Shown here piece after piece: positions 1-6,742 of a DNA stretch of 64,000 nucleotides. Numbering within the stretch: position 1 is the first letter of the stretch; each line of letters begins with the position of its first letter. Source of the DNA: Halopelagius fulvigenes (GTDB taxonomy: Archaea; Halobacteriota; Halobacteria; Halobacteriales; Haloferacaceae). The stretch lies in NCBI RefSeq assembly GCF_042662625.1, contig NZ_JBHSXH010000015.1, forward strand, positions 1-64,000, written 5' to 3'. Below the pieces are notes generated by a model, which ran no database searches, had not been told where the DNA came from, and saw nothing but the letters and a program-made list of their open reading frames with translations. The translations under genes were made by a program, and so were the position numbers.

Positions 1-77
1 GCGAGTCTGAACTCGCACGACTAGCATGGCTAAATCGGACTCCGATAGCAATGACCTCCGGCAGGATCAACCGGAAT
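1..77 (-). rRNA. 16S ribosomal RNA, 5' end only
   Basis: Read on the minus strand, position 77 downward begins ATTCCGGTTGATCCTGCCGG, the conserved start of archaeal 16S rRNA, and continues with the haloarchaeal 5' domain. Only the first 77 bases lie in the window; the rest of the operon is off the left edge. The gene points away from the replication origin at 3.8-4.9 kb, so transcription and replication run the same way. Confidence 0.97.
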
Positions 78-260
78 GTTCCCGGCCCAGAGGGCCGGGG
101 GGTGGCGGGATTTCGCTCTCAGAGAGAGCGGAATCACCAATATTGCTTGGTCCGTTGTGGTATTCGACGACACCGAACGGGTGTCACCGAACTACCAAGG
201 CTAACATCAGATTCCATCTGTACGGCGGACCGCAGGGGTGGAATCCTCATGTCTTTCGGA
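78..260 (-). other. 16S rRNA leader / processing-stem region
   Basis: This stretch lies between the innermost rRNA promoter and the mature 16S 5' end. It has GC-rich self-complementary segments, for example CCCGGCCC/GGGCCGGG around 80-103 and CTCTCAGAGAGAG around 115-128, as expected for the 5' half of the 16S precursor stem cut by the tRNA-splicing (bulge-helix-bulge) endonuclease. The partner strand beyond the 16S 3' end is not in the window, so the stem cannot be checked. No protein gene is credible here. Confidence 0.6.
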
Positions 261-280
261 CTTCAGGGTAGGACGTTCGA

Positions 281-292
281 GGCCTTAAGGGC
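281..292 (-). promoter_or_regulatory. rRNA operon promoter, proximal
   Basis: On the minus strand this reads GCCCTTAAGGCC, the CTTAAG-type TATA box of haloarchaeal rRNA promoters. A start site is expected about 26 bases downstream, near 258-262, where the minus strand reads TCCGAAAGAC. Confidence 0.6.
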
Positions 293-388
293 CTCGGTTC
301 GTCCTGGGTTCCCGGCCGAAGCCGGGAGGGTGGTGAAGTCCGATTGCGGACGGGGTTGAACCGCCCGCGATCGCGGTGTGTCGTTCGC

Positions 389-420
389 ATTATTCCGAAA
401 TGCCTTCGACCACTTAAGGC
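389..420 (-). promoter_or_regulatory. rRNA operon promoter, middle
   Basis: The minus strand carries GGCCTTAAGTG as TATA box (411-420) and, about 26 bases on, AATGCGAACGA. From memory this pairing is the repeated start-site motif of Halobacterium-type rRNA promoters, so this is the best supported of the three. Confidence 0.75.
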
Positions 421-535
421 CGTCGTCTCGGATTGTCCGTGAGTGCGAGTCGCACTCGGGAGGCCCGAGTTGGGGCCGTGGTGGGTTGGGCGTTCGGACG
501 GTGGCGGCCCGGGGGCGTCCCGGGCTGCCTCTGCG

Positions 536-567
536 TATTTCTACGAATGCCCCGGTTACATAAAAGG
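536..567 (-). promoter_or_regulatory. rRNA operon promoter, distal
   Basis: The minus strand reads CGACCTTTTATGTAACC (TATA element at 558-566), the TTTTATGT form seen in Haloferax-type rRNA promoters. Its start site would fall near 536. A weaker TATA-like stretch further out (about 688-697) could be a fourth promoter. Confidence 0.6.
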
Positions 568-800
568 TCGTTGATTTCGGACGGATTTCGAAAAATCATC
601 CGAGAGAGGTGGGAACTTCTGACAAAGAGGCTGTATCTCGAAACGAGTTGAATATTCGCCCAATATACGTACGACTCCGGAGACGGCTATATCGATAACT
701 CTCGCGTGCGCGCGCAAACAAGAAAGAAATAATTGAGGATGTCACGGCCATCCGGATATAAACACCCCTCCGTCGGTCGGTACCAATTTATAACGGGGCG

Positions 801-808
801 CTTTATAA
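801..808 (+). promoter_or_regulatory. TATA box of the TBP gene
   Basis: CTTTATAA is centred about 32 bases before the TBP start codon. This predicts a transcript with a leader of only a few bases, the usual haloarchaeal arrangement. TBP would bind the promoter of its own gene here. Confidence 0.65.
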
Positions 809-836
809 GGCAGGAGAGAGGAATTCTGACCGAACT

Positions 837-1397
837 ATGAGTGGGCCGGCAGACTCCATCGAAATTCAGAACGTGGTCGCATCGACGGGTATCGGGCAGG
901 AGCTTGATCTCGAAGCACTCGCGGACGACTTGCCCGGTGCGGACTTCAACCCGGACAACTTCCCCGGGTTGGTCTACCGAACGCAGGACCCGAAGGCAGC
1001 GGCGCTCATCTTCCGTTCGGGGAAGATAGTCTGCACGGGGGCCAAGAGCATCGACGATGTGCACGAAGCGCTCGGCATCATCTTCGACAAGCTCCGGGGA
1101 CTCAGCATCCCGGTGGACGAAGCGCCCGAAATCACCGTCCAGAACATCGTCTCCAGCGCCGACTTGGGGCACAACCTCAACCTCAACGCGTTGGCCATCG
1201 GACTCGGTCTCGAAGACGTCGAGTACGAGCCCGAACAGTTCCCCGGACTCGTCTACCGGATGGACGAACCGAAGGTCGTCATCCTCCTGTTCGGGTCGGG
1301 GAAGATAGTCATCACGGGCGGAAAGCGCACCGACGACGCAGAGACGGCGGTCGAAGAGATCGTAAAGCGCATCGACAATCTCGGTCTCCTGGACTGA
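837..1397 (+). CDS. tbp: TATA-box-binding protein (TBP)
   Basis: TBP recognises the TATA box and, with TFB (encoded at 54.1-55.1 kb), recruits RNA polymerase to archaeal promoters. The 186-residue product is the classic saddle of two imperfect direct repeats (about residues 8-92 and 99-183); each contains an FPGLVYR segment followed by a strand ending GSGKI(V)xTG. It has the usual archaeal length and no extra domain. The ATG at 837 is preferred because a TATA box lies at 801-808. Many haloarchaea carry several tbp genes; the sequence does not show whether this is the main one, but its place beside the rRNA operon and origin suggests a chromosomal core copy. Confidence 0.97.
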   Translation: MSGPADSIEIQNVVASTGIGQELDLEALADDLPGADFNPDNFPGLVYRTQDPKAAALIFRSGKIVCTGAKSIDDVHEALGIIFDKLRGLSIPVDEAPEITVQNIVSSADLGHNLNLNALAIGLGLEDVEYEPEQFPGLVYRMDEPKVVILLFGSGKIVITGGKRTDDAETAVEEIVKRIDNLGLLD

Positions 1398-1502
1398 GAA
1401 CCGACGCTCGTTCGACCGGGAGTCGTTCGGTACGAGACGACGCCGTGCGGTCCGTCTCCGAGACCAGAACGGTGATACCGCTTCCGGAAGTAGTGTGCGT
1501 CC

Positions 1503-2321
1503 ATGACCGTTCGTGAGGACGTAGCGTTTCTCGTCGGCTCTGAGAGCAGGGTAGCGATACTCCGCTCCCTCCGCGATGCATCGCGACGCCCCACGGAGTT
1601 GGCGGACTCCTGTTCCTGCGCGCGAGAGACGGCACAGCGGACCGTCTCGGCGTTCGTCGAGCGAGGGTGGGCCGAGAAGGTGACCGACGACGGCGAGTAC
1701 GGACTCACGCCCGCGGGGACGATGGTCGCAAACGGCTACGACGACTTCGAGTCCACGGTGGCCGTCGCCGGCGACCTCTCTGTCTTTCTCTCCCACGTCG
1801 GCGACGTGGCCGTCGATTTAGGCCCCGACGTACTGCGAGGGCTGAACGCGACGACGGCGACGAAGGGTGACCCCCACGCCGCGGTGAACCGACTGCTGGA
1901 GGTGATGGGGACGGAGCCTCCGGAGTCGTTCTACGGCATCGCGCCGATAGTCAGCGGCATCATCAACGAGGGGGCCGAGCGGATAATCGGTCCGGAGTCG
2001 ACGGTCGAACTGATAATCGACGAGTCGGTTCTCGAGGTTTCGGCGTCGGAGTACCCCGAAGCCCTCGAGGCGGCGTACGAACTGGACCAGTTCGAGTTGT
2101 ACGTCTCTCCGGAGGAACTCGACTTCGGACTACTCATGGTGGACAACCACGTCATCTTCGGTGCCTACGACGAGATGGGGAACCTCGTCGCCTGCGTCGA
2201 CGGTACGGACGAACGGTTCGTCTCGTGGGCCGAAGACGTCTACGCTCGCTACCGCGCGGAATCGCGGCGGGCCGCCGAAGAGACGTCCGTGTCCGACTCC
2301 GCCGCCGGCGACGACGCCTAA
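1503..2321 (+). CDS. HTH transcriptional regulator, FilR1-like
   Basis: A cytoplasmic 272-residue DNA-binding regulator. Residues 1-75 form a winged helix-turn-helix (VGSESRVAILRSLRDA, then a recognition region ending GLTPAGTMV). Residues about 120-255 match the haloarchaeal/methanogen FilR1 middle-domain layout, a presumed sensor or dimerisation domain; the cue is unknown. The C-terminus is a short acidic, disordered tail. It stands alone, 105 bases after tbp in the same direction, so it could be read from the tbp promoter or its own. A second gene of the same architecture lies at 28.5 kb. The family assignment is from sequence character; the target genes are unknown. Confidence 0.85.
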   Translation: MTVREDVAFLVGSESRVAILRSLRDASRRPTELADSCSCARETAQRTVSAFVERGWAEKVTDDGEYGLTPAGTMVANGYDDFESTVAVAGDLSVFLSHVGDVAVDLGPDVLRGLNATTATKGDPHAAVNRLLEVMGTEPPESFYGIAPIVSGIINEGAERIIGPESTVELIIDESVLEVSASEYPEALEAAYELDQFELYVSPEELDFGLLMVDNHVIFGAYDEMGNLVACVDGTDERFVSWAEDVYARYRAESRRAAEETSVSDSAAGDDA

Positions 2322-2578
2322 TCCGCGAGCGGAGTGATTGACCCGCTCACCAGTGATCGTTTCAGTCACCACCTGGTGGAAAAAAGTATAACCTCCGGTC
2401 GCCAACGGAGAGGTGCGGCGGTAACGCCCGAGCGTCGGAGTTCGCGGACGTGTATTTCGACGGTTGGTCCCTCTACCTTCGGCCCCGGGGAGGGGGAACT
2501 CGCGGCGGGCCGGGTCGGGACGCGAAGGTGGGTGCCTCGCTCCGTCCCGCCGTTCGCCCGCGGTTCTTCCGCCTCGTA

Positions 2579-3799
2579 CTACGATTCGACCGAGTTCCGC
2601 TCGACGTTCTCGGTGAGGACGTCCTTCACGACGGAGGGGTCCTCCAGCAGTTGGTGTTTCGTGTAACTCCCCTCGGCGCTACCGCCGCTGTGTTTCGACT
2701 GTTCGATGATGTCGAGGAAGGCGTGCTCCTTCAGGAGATCCCTCACGCGCCGGAGCGACAGGCTATCGGATCCCTGTCCCGCGCAGATGTTCTCGTACAC
2801 CTCGTAGACGCGACTCGTGCGGAAGCCGTCCTTCCGTTCGTTCGACAGCGAGAGGATAGCCAACGCCTGCAGGACGTATCGGGAGTGCGGCGTGGACCCG
2901 CGGATGAGTTCGCGGAAGCGGTCGGTCTCGGCCCGTTGGCGCGCCTGCGTGACGAACTCCTCGCGGACGATGGACGCGCCGGTCGACTGCGCTATCTCGC
3001 CGGCGTACCGGAGGATGTCGATGGCCTTCCGGGCGTCCCCGTGTTCGCGGGCGGCGAGTGCGGCGGCCCGCGGGATGGTCGAGGCGTCGAGAACGTCGTC
3101 GCGGAAGGCGTCGCTTCGGGCCTCCATGATGTCGCGGAGTTGGTTCGCGTCGTACGGCGGGAAGACGAACTCGCGTTCGCAGAGGCTCGATTTCACGCGT
3201 TCGTCCATCCGGTCTTTGTACTGTATCTTGTTGCTGATGCCGATGACGCCGAGTTTACACTTGTCAATCTTCCCCGCCTCTCCGGCGCGGGACAGTTGCA
3301 TCAGGATGTCGTCGTCGCTCAGCTTGTCTATCTCGTCGAGGATGATGAGGACCACGTCGTACCGCGCGTCGAGGATGCGCCAGAGGCGCTTGTAATACGT
3401 CGAAGTGCTGAGTCCCTTGTCGGGCACCTTGATGCCAGTCACTTCGGGTTGGTTCACGCTGTCGGCGATAGTCTGGACGGCCTGCGTCTCGGTGGTGTCC
3501 TGTGCGCAGTCGACGTAGGCGAACGTCGCCTTCACATCTTCTTCGCTCGCCGTCTCGACGAGGCGTTGGGAGACGTACTTCGCACAGAGGGACTTCCCGG
3601 TCCCGGTCTTCCCGTAGATGAGGACGTTGCTCGGACTCTGTCCGAAGATGGCCGGGTTGACCGCGGTGGCGAGGTCTGATATCTCGTCGTCGCGCCCGAC
3701 GATTCGGCCCTCGCCCGGGAGGTGGTTGATTTCGAGGAGTTCCTTGTTGGCGAAGATGGGGTCCTCCCGAGTGAAGAGGTCGTCGCTGGCGTTCGGCAT
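2579..3799 (-). CDS. orc1: Orc1/Cdc6 replication initiator
   Basis: An AAA+ initiator that binds origin recognition boxes and loads the MCM helicase. I place the start at the ATG at 3799 (MPNASDDLF), giving 406 residues; the longer reading frame to 4216 would run through the origin boxes and is not protein-like. Walker A is at residues 63-70 (GKTGTGKS), Walker B near 150-156 (ILDEID), a sensor segment follows (GISNK), and a winged-helix DNA-binding domain fills about residues 315-406. The gene is transcribed away from the origin beside it. One origin box (3807-3829) sits just upstream of the start codon, over the expected core promoter, so the protein probably represses its own gene. Confidence 0.96.
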   Translation of the reverse strand: MPNASDDLFTREDPIFANKELLEINHLPGEGRIVGRDDEISDLATAVNPAIFGQSPSNVLIYGKTGTGKSLCAKYVSQRLVETASEEDVKATFAYVDCAQDTTETQAVQTIADSVNQPEVTGIKVPDKGLSTSTYYKRLWRILDARYDVVLIILDEIDKLSDDDILMQLSRAGEAGKIDKCKLGVIGISNKIQYKDRMDERVKSSLCEREFVFPPYDANQLRDIMEARSDAFRDDVLDASTIPRAAALAAREHGDARKAIDILRYAGEIAQSTGASIVREEFVTQARQRAETDRFRELIRGSTPHSRYVLQALAILSLSNERKDGFRTSRVYEVYENICAGQGSDSLSLRRVRDLLKEHAFLDIIEQSKHSGGSAEGSYTKHQLLEDPSVVKDVLTENVERNSVES

Positions 3800-3806
3800 A
3801 GTACAG

Positions 3807-3829
3807 CACACCGGGTTTCCGGTGAAATG
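3807..3829 (-). repeat. Origin recognition box 1
   Basis: Minus-strand CACCGGAAACCCGGTGTG core with flanking TTT. It lies 8 bases before the orc1 start codon. Confidence 0.9.
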
Positions 3830-3853
3830 GCTTGTCATTTGGCTCTCGACACA

Positions 3854-3874
3854 CACACCGCATTTCCGGTGAAC
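3854..3874 (-). repeat. Origin recognition box 2
   Basis: Minus strand TTCACCGGAAATGCGGTGTG, one base different in the GGAAA-C core (GGAAAT). Confidence 0.88.
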
Positions 3875-3919
3875 CCCCGTTTCGGCGGGGGTCTCGTCCA
3901 CCCGAAACGGGGGTTCGAG

Positions 3920-3940
3920 TTCACCGGAAACACGGTGTCC
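3920..3940 (+). repeat. Origin recognition box 3
   Basis: Plus strand TTCACCGGAAACACGGTGTC. It is inverted relative to boxes 1 and 2 and borders the box-free AT-richer segment. It ends in C instead of the usual G. Confidence 0.85.
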
Positions 3941-4413
3941 GGGCGTCTGAACGACGCACCGAACCGGTCGGCCGTTCCCGATAGTACCGATTTCGAGACT
4001 CGGATTCGGACGAACGAAATCGGGCACAGAGGAGTGAACGGCCTCGAAACGGTCGGTGTCGGAGTACACCCTCGCTCGACTCCTCTGACCCCGCCGAACG
4101 TATCGCTCGCGAGAACGACGGATCGTGCGCGGAGAACGTCGAGAGAGGGAGAAGTCGATTTTCCCGGGAGGAACGGTCGGTTTCCCGTCCGACCAGTCCG
4201 AGCGTCGGACTACCACTAGCGTGCGAGTGTATCGGTGAACGGTTAAACAGTACCACCGTTTAAATGTTGTTGTTCGGTTCGACGTTGGGCCGCGGTTCGT
4301 CCGTCGTCGGTTGGAGTACTCCCGAGTTCGCGGGGCGCAGTGGAACTCGAACGACCCTCGAATCGCGGCCGGAACCGAAACGACCGACAGCTTCGACGGG
4401 TATCCGTACCGTT

Positions 4414-4433
4414 TTCACCGGAAACGTGGTGTG
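4414..4433 (+). repeat. Origin recognition box 4
   Basis: TTCACCGGAAACGTGGTGTG, the perfect form of the motif. Confidence 0.92.
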
Positions 4434-4526
4434 TCTAGGGAACCGTTCGCACGGTACGTCTAACCCCGTGGTGAGGACAGAGACGGGCGAACGAGACGCT
4501 CTCTCACCTCACCGACGCGTCGGACG

Positions 4527-4546
4527 TTCACCGGAAACGCGGTGTG
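4527..4546 (+). repeat. Origin recognition box 5
   Basis: TTCACCGGAAACGCGGTGTG. Confidence 0.92.
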
Positions 4547-4582
4547 TGGGCCGCAACGCGTCTGCCTCCGGGACTCCCCCGT

Positions 4583-4602
4583 CTCACCGGAAACGTGGTG
4601 TG
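4583..4602 (+). repeat. Origin recognition box 6
   Basis: CTCACCGGAAACGTGGTGTG, differing from box 4 only at the first base. Confidence 0.92.
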
Positions 4603-4675
4603 TCTCAGCGCGCGGAGTCGCCCGGCGTTCGCCCGCGGAGTGGGGGGAGGAACCGACAGCTATCGACGCCGACAT

Positions 4676-4695
4676 TTCACCGGAAACCCGGTGTG
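4676..4695 (+). repeat. Origin recognition box 7
   Basis: TTCACCGGAAACCCGGTGTG. Confidence 0.92.
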
Positions 4696-4760
4696 ATTCG
4701 CTCTCTTTCCCGCGTTCGGAAGTACAGTCCCACGCGACGTCGCCACGGAGAACCGGGCGT

Positions 4761-4780
4761 TTCACCGGAAATCCGGTGTG
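4761..4780 (+). repeat. Origin recognition box 8
   Basis: TTCACCGGAAATCCGGTGTG. Confidence 0.9.
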
Positions 4781-4920
4781 AAGGGCGTCTCGGGACGAAC
4801 GCGCGGGAATCGGCGAGAGGGAGGAAAGAACGGATGGTGAATTGGGTGGTGTGACGACTCCTACCGAGATCGAGTCACCCCCGCCGCGGACGTTCGGTCG
4901 GGGGGTGCGTTTCGAGCCCG

Positions 4921-4940
4921 TTCACCGGAAACGTGGTGTG
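4921..4940 (+). repeat. Origin recognition box 9
   Basis: TTCACCGGAAACGTGGTGTG, identical to box 4. It is the outermost copy, about 100 bases before the next gene. Confidence 0.92.
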
Positions 4941-5044
4941 AGCGGGCCTCTCCGTCCCGCCTCGATTCGTCAGACGTCTCGTCGTGCGTTGCGAACGACG
5001 CGCACGCCGTCAGTTCAATAACGTCTGCCTGCGAACGGCCGACG

Positions 5045-5644
5045 ATGACGTCCTCGGTGGCCGAACGAGCTGTCCGCGGGGGGAAGAAAATCGCGCGACG
5101 CGGACTTGCCCCGGTCGAACGAGCGTTCGCGGCGTCGCGGCGCGCCCTGAAATCCCTCCGGCGGGGCGTGTCGGCGTGGGCGACGGAGTCGGACGACTCC
5201 GAGGCGGAGTGGACGCTGGAGCACTCCCGGCGCACCGAGTCGAAGTGGGTACGCGACGACGAGACGGTCCGGTGTTTCCGGTTCGACGACGGGTACGTCT
5301 CGACGGTGGAGTACGAGTCGCGGGACGTGACGTGGCAGTTGACGCCCGGGCAGGTGCCGTTGGCGAACGCTCTCGCCATGGCGACGCTGTTTCTCCAACA
5401 CGAGGTCACCCCGCAGATAGACCCCGAGGGCCGTCCGTTCGTCGGCGTGAGCAACTCGGGCCCGCGACACGTGTTCGAGGAGATCGCGGACGAACCGGTC
5501 GAGTACGTCTACCTCGACGAACATCGGACGCTGGAGGAGTTCCCCTCGTTTCTCGACGCGACGGACCAACTCCGACTCGTCTACGACCGGATGTCGCCCG
5601 AACGGTACCGGACCCTCGACGACGAACAGGGGTCGGTCGGGTGA
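5045..5644 (+). CDS. Conserved origin-flanking protein, unknown function
   Basis: A 199-residue soluble protein that I cannot assign to a function. The first 35 residues are basic and helical (RGGKKIARR, SRRALKSLRRG); the remainder is a mixed alpha/beta domain with a tryptophan-containing core (VTWQLTPGQVPLANALAMATLFLQHEV, residues about 95-121) and an acidic tail. There is no signal peptide or membrane segment. A TATA-like element at 5014-5022 predicts transcription starting at the ATG, supporting this start and a leaderless mRNA. It is the first gene on the right of the origin and points away from it, the position of the conserved origin-associated genes described for haloarchaeal oriC1. 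A role in initiation or its control is only an inference from position. Confidence 0.8.
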   Translation: MTSSVAERAVRGGKKIARRGLAPVERAFAASRRALKSLRRGVSAWATESDDSEAEWTLEHSRRTESKWVRDDETVRCFRFDDGYVSTVEYESRDVTWQLTPGQVPLANALAMATLFLQHEVTPQIDPEGRPFVGVSNSGPRHVFEEIADEPVEYVYLDEHRTLEEFPSFLDATDQLRLVYDRMSPERYRTLDDEQGSVG

Positions 5645-5680
5645 CCGGCGGAGTCGAAGCCCGCGCCGGGGCCGAGACAC

Positions 5681-6652
5681 CTACCTGACGACGCTCGCCG
5701 CCGGGCCGAGTAGTCGGGGCGACCCCTCCCCGCCGTCCGCGTGGCCCTCGTCGGCGACGAGAATCGCCCACTCCCGACGGGCCGACCCCGCCCCCGCGAA
5801 GAGGTGTTCGGGGACGAGAGGCATCGGAACGGGGACGTACGCGTCGCGCCGCATCGCGGCGAATCCGGAGTACGCGCCCGCCTCTCGCCCGTCCGCGGTG
5901 CGAACGCGGATTCGCTTGTCCGCCTCGCGCGCGTAGGAGTACCGGAACGTCCCGGCGTCCGGCGCGCGGAGTGCATCCACGTTCGGCAGGACGGCGACCA
6001 CCTCGTCGTCGCCGCCTTCTCCGTCGCCCGTGTCCCCGCCATCTTCTCCGTCGCCGCCGTCCCCGCCGCTTCCTCCCCGGCCCGAATCACGGAGGACGAG
6101 ACGCTTCTCGTCGTCGGTCCCCTCCTCGGTCCACCGGAGGTTCGGGTCGTCGCTGCGGTGGAGGGCGTACCGCCCGCCGTCGAGTGCGACTCGCCCGGGG
6201 CCGTCGTAGAACGTCCGCCGCCCCAGTTCGTCTTCGTCGCGGACGAACGGCGGCGACTCCAAGACGTCCGTGCACGCGCGTGCGCCCGCGTCGTCTTCCA
6301 CGACGAACAGCGTGAACCGCCCGTTCGAGGCGTCGTTCGACAGGCGCGAGAGGACGAACGTCGGGTCGGCGTCGGCCGTCGGTAACGGTTCGACGCCGAC
6401 GCGCAGGCCCGTGTCCCCGTCTCCGTTGCCGTCGCCGCCGCCGCCATCGTCACCGTCGCCGCCGCCGCCATCATCACCGTCACCGTTGCTGCCACCCTCG
6501 CCACCGTTGCTGCCGCCGCCGTCTCCGTCGCAAACGCCGATTGCGTCCGGGAGCGCACCGCTCATCGGTCGTTCAACCCTGTACCCGGCCCGTTCCAGCG
6601 CGGAGACTCCGGATTCGAGGAGTCGCCGCTCGGTTTCTGTGTCCGTCGCCAT
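5681..6652 (-). CDS. Acidic low-complexity protein, unknown function
   Basis: A 323-residue soluble protein starting at the ATG at 6652 (MATDTETERRLLESG); the longer frame to 7162 overlaps the divergent helicase gene and is rejected. Structured segments (residues about 1-45, 80-170, 220-320) are separated by two linkers made almost wholly of Gly, Asp and Asn (about 45-78 and 190-212). The first linker is encoded by near-perfect 24-base tandem repeats. The middle part (TFVLSRL..GRFTLFVVEDDAGARACTDVLESPPFV) recalls small haloarchaeal sensor-like proteins, but I recognise no family. It is divergent from the Rad25-like helicase with a 90-bp shared upstream region. Confidence 0.72.
   Translation of the reverse strand: MATDTETERRLLESGVSALERAGYRVERPMSGALPDAIGVCDGDGGGSNGGEGGSNGDGDDGGGGDGDDGGGGDGNGDGDTGLRVGVEPLPTADADPTFVLSRLSNDASNGRFTLFVVEDDAGARACTDVLESPPFVRDEDELGRRTFYDGPGRVALDGGRYALHRSDDPNLRWTEEGTDDEKRLVLRDSGRGGSGGDGGDGEDGGDTGDGEGGDDEVVAVLPNVDALRAPDAGTFRYSYAREADKRIRVRTADGREAGAYSGFAAMRRDAYVPVPMPLVPEHLFAGAGSARREWAILVADEGHADGGEGSPRLLGPAASVVR
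6431..6478 (-). repeat. 24-bp tandem repeat in coding sequence
   Basis: Two adjacent 24-base units (6431-6454 and 6455-6478) differ at one position and add eight residues each (GDDGGGGD on the coding strand). Degenerate copies of CACCGTTGCTGCC follow at 6481-6515. Slippage in this linker would change its length without shifting the frame. Confidence 0.85.
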
Positions 6653-6742
6653 CCGTGTGGTGTACGGTCCCGAGGACCAATACCGTTGTGCGCCGGTCGG
6701 ACAGTCGCAACCCGTTTCCGCGGCGGGTTCGTATCGCGCCCA

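Larger units (their letters stand above)
3800..4940. other. Chromosomal replication origin (oriC1-type)
   Basis: A 1.1-kb gene-free block next to orc1/cdc6 holds nine copies of a 20-bp origin recognition box close to TTCACCGGAAACGTGGTGTG. Two copies nearest orc1 point left; seven point right. Between 3940 and 4414 there is no box, and 4237-4276 is the most AT-rich part (GGTTAAACAG...CCGTTTAAATGTTGTTG), the best candidate for the unwinding element. Open frames across the block (for example 4264-4854) encode only box-derived, arginine-rich translations and are rejected as genes. The arrangement of inverted boxes around an AT-rich element next to cdc6 is that of the conserved main-chromosome origin of haloarchaea. 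Confidence 0.93.

Noticed and set aside
3800..4216. N-terminal extension of orc1 to 4216
   Set aside because: It would translate origin boxes 1-3. The family starts at MPNASDDLF, and box 1 occupies the promoter position.
4264..4854. 196-codon plus-strand open frame through the origin
   Set aside because: It reads through five origin boxes, giving repeated box-derived peptides (HRKPGV, TGNVVCL) and an Arg/Ser/Pro-rich translation. It is origin DNA, not a gene.
3854..4940. The spaced 20-bp boxes as a CRISPR array
   Set aside because: Spacing is irregular (33 to over 400 bases), orientation is mixed, there are no cas genes, and the motif is the known origin box.
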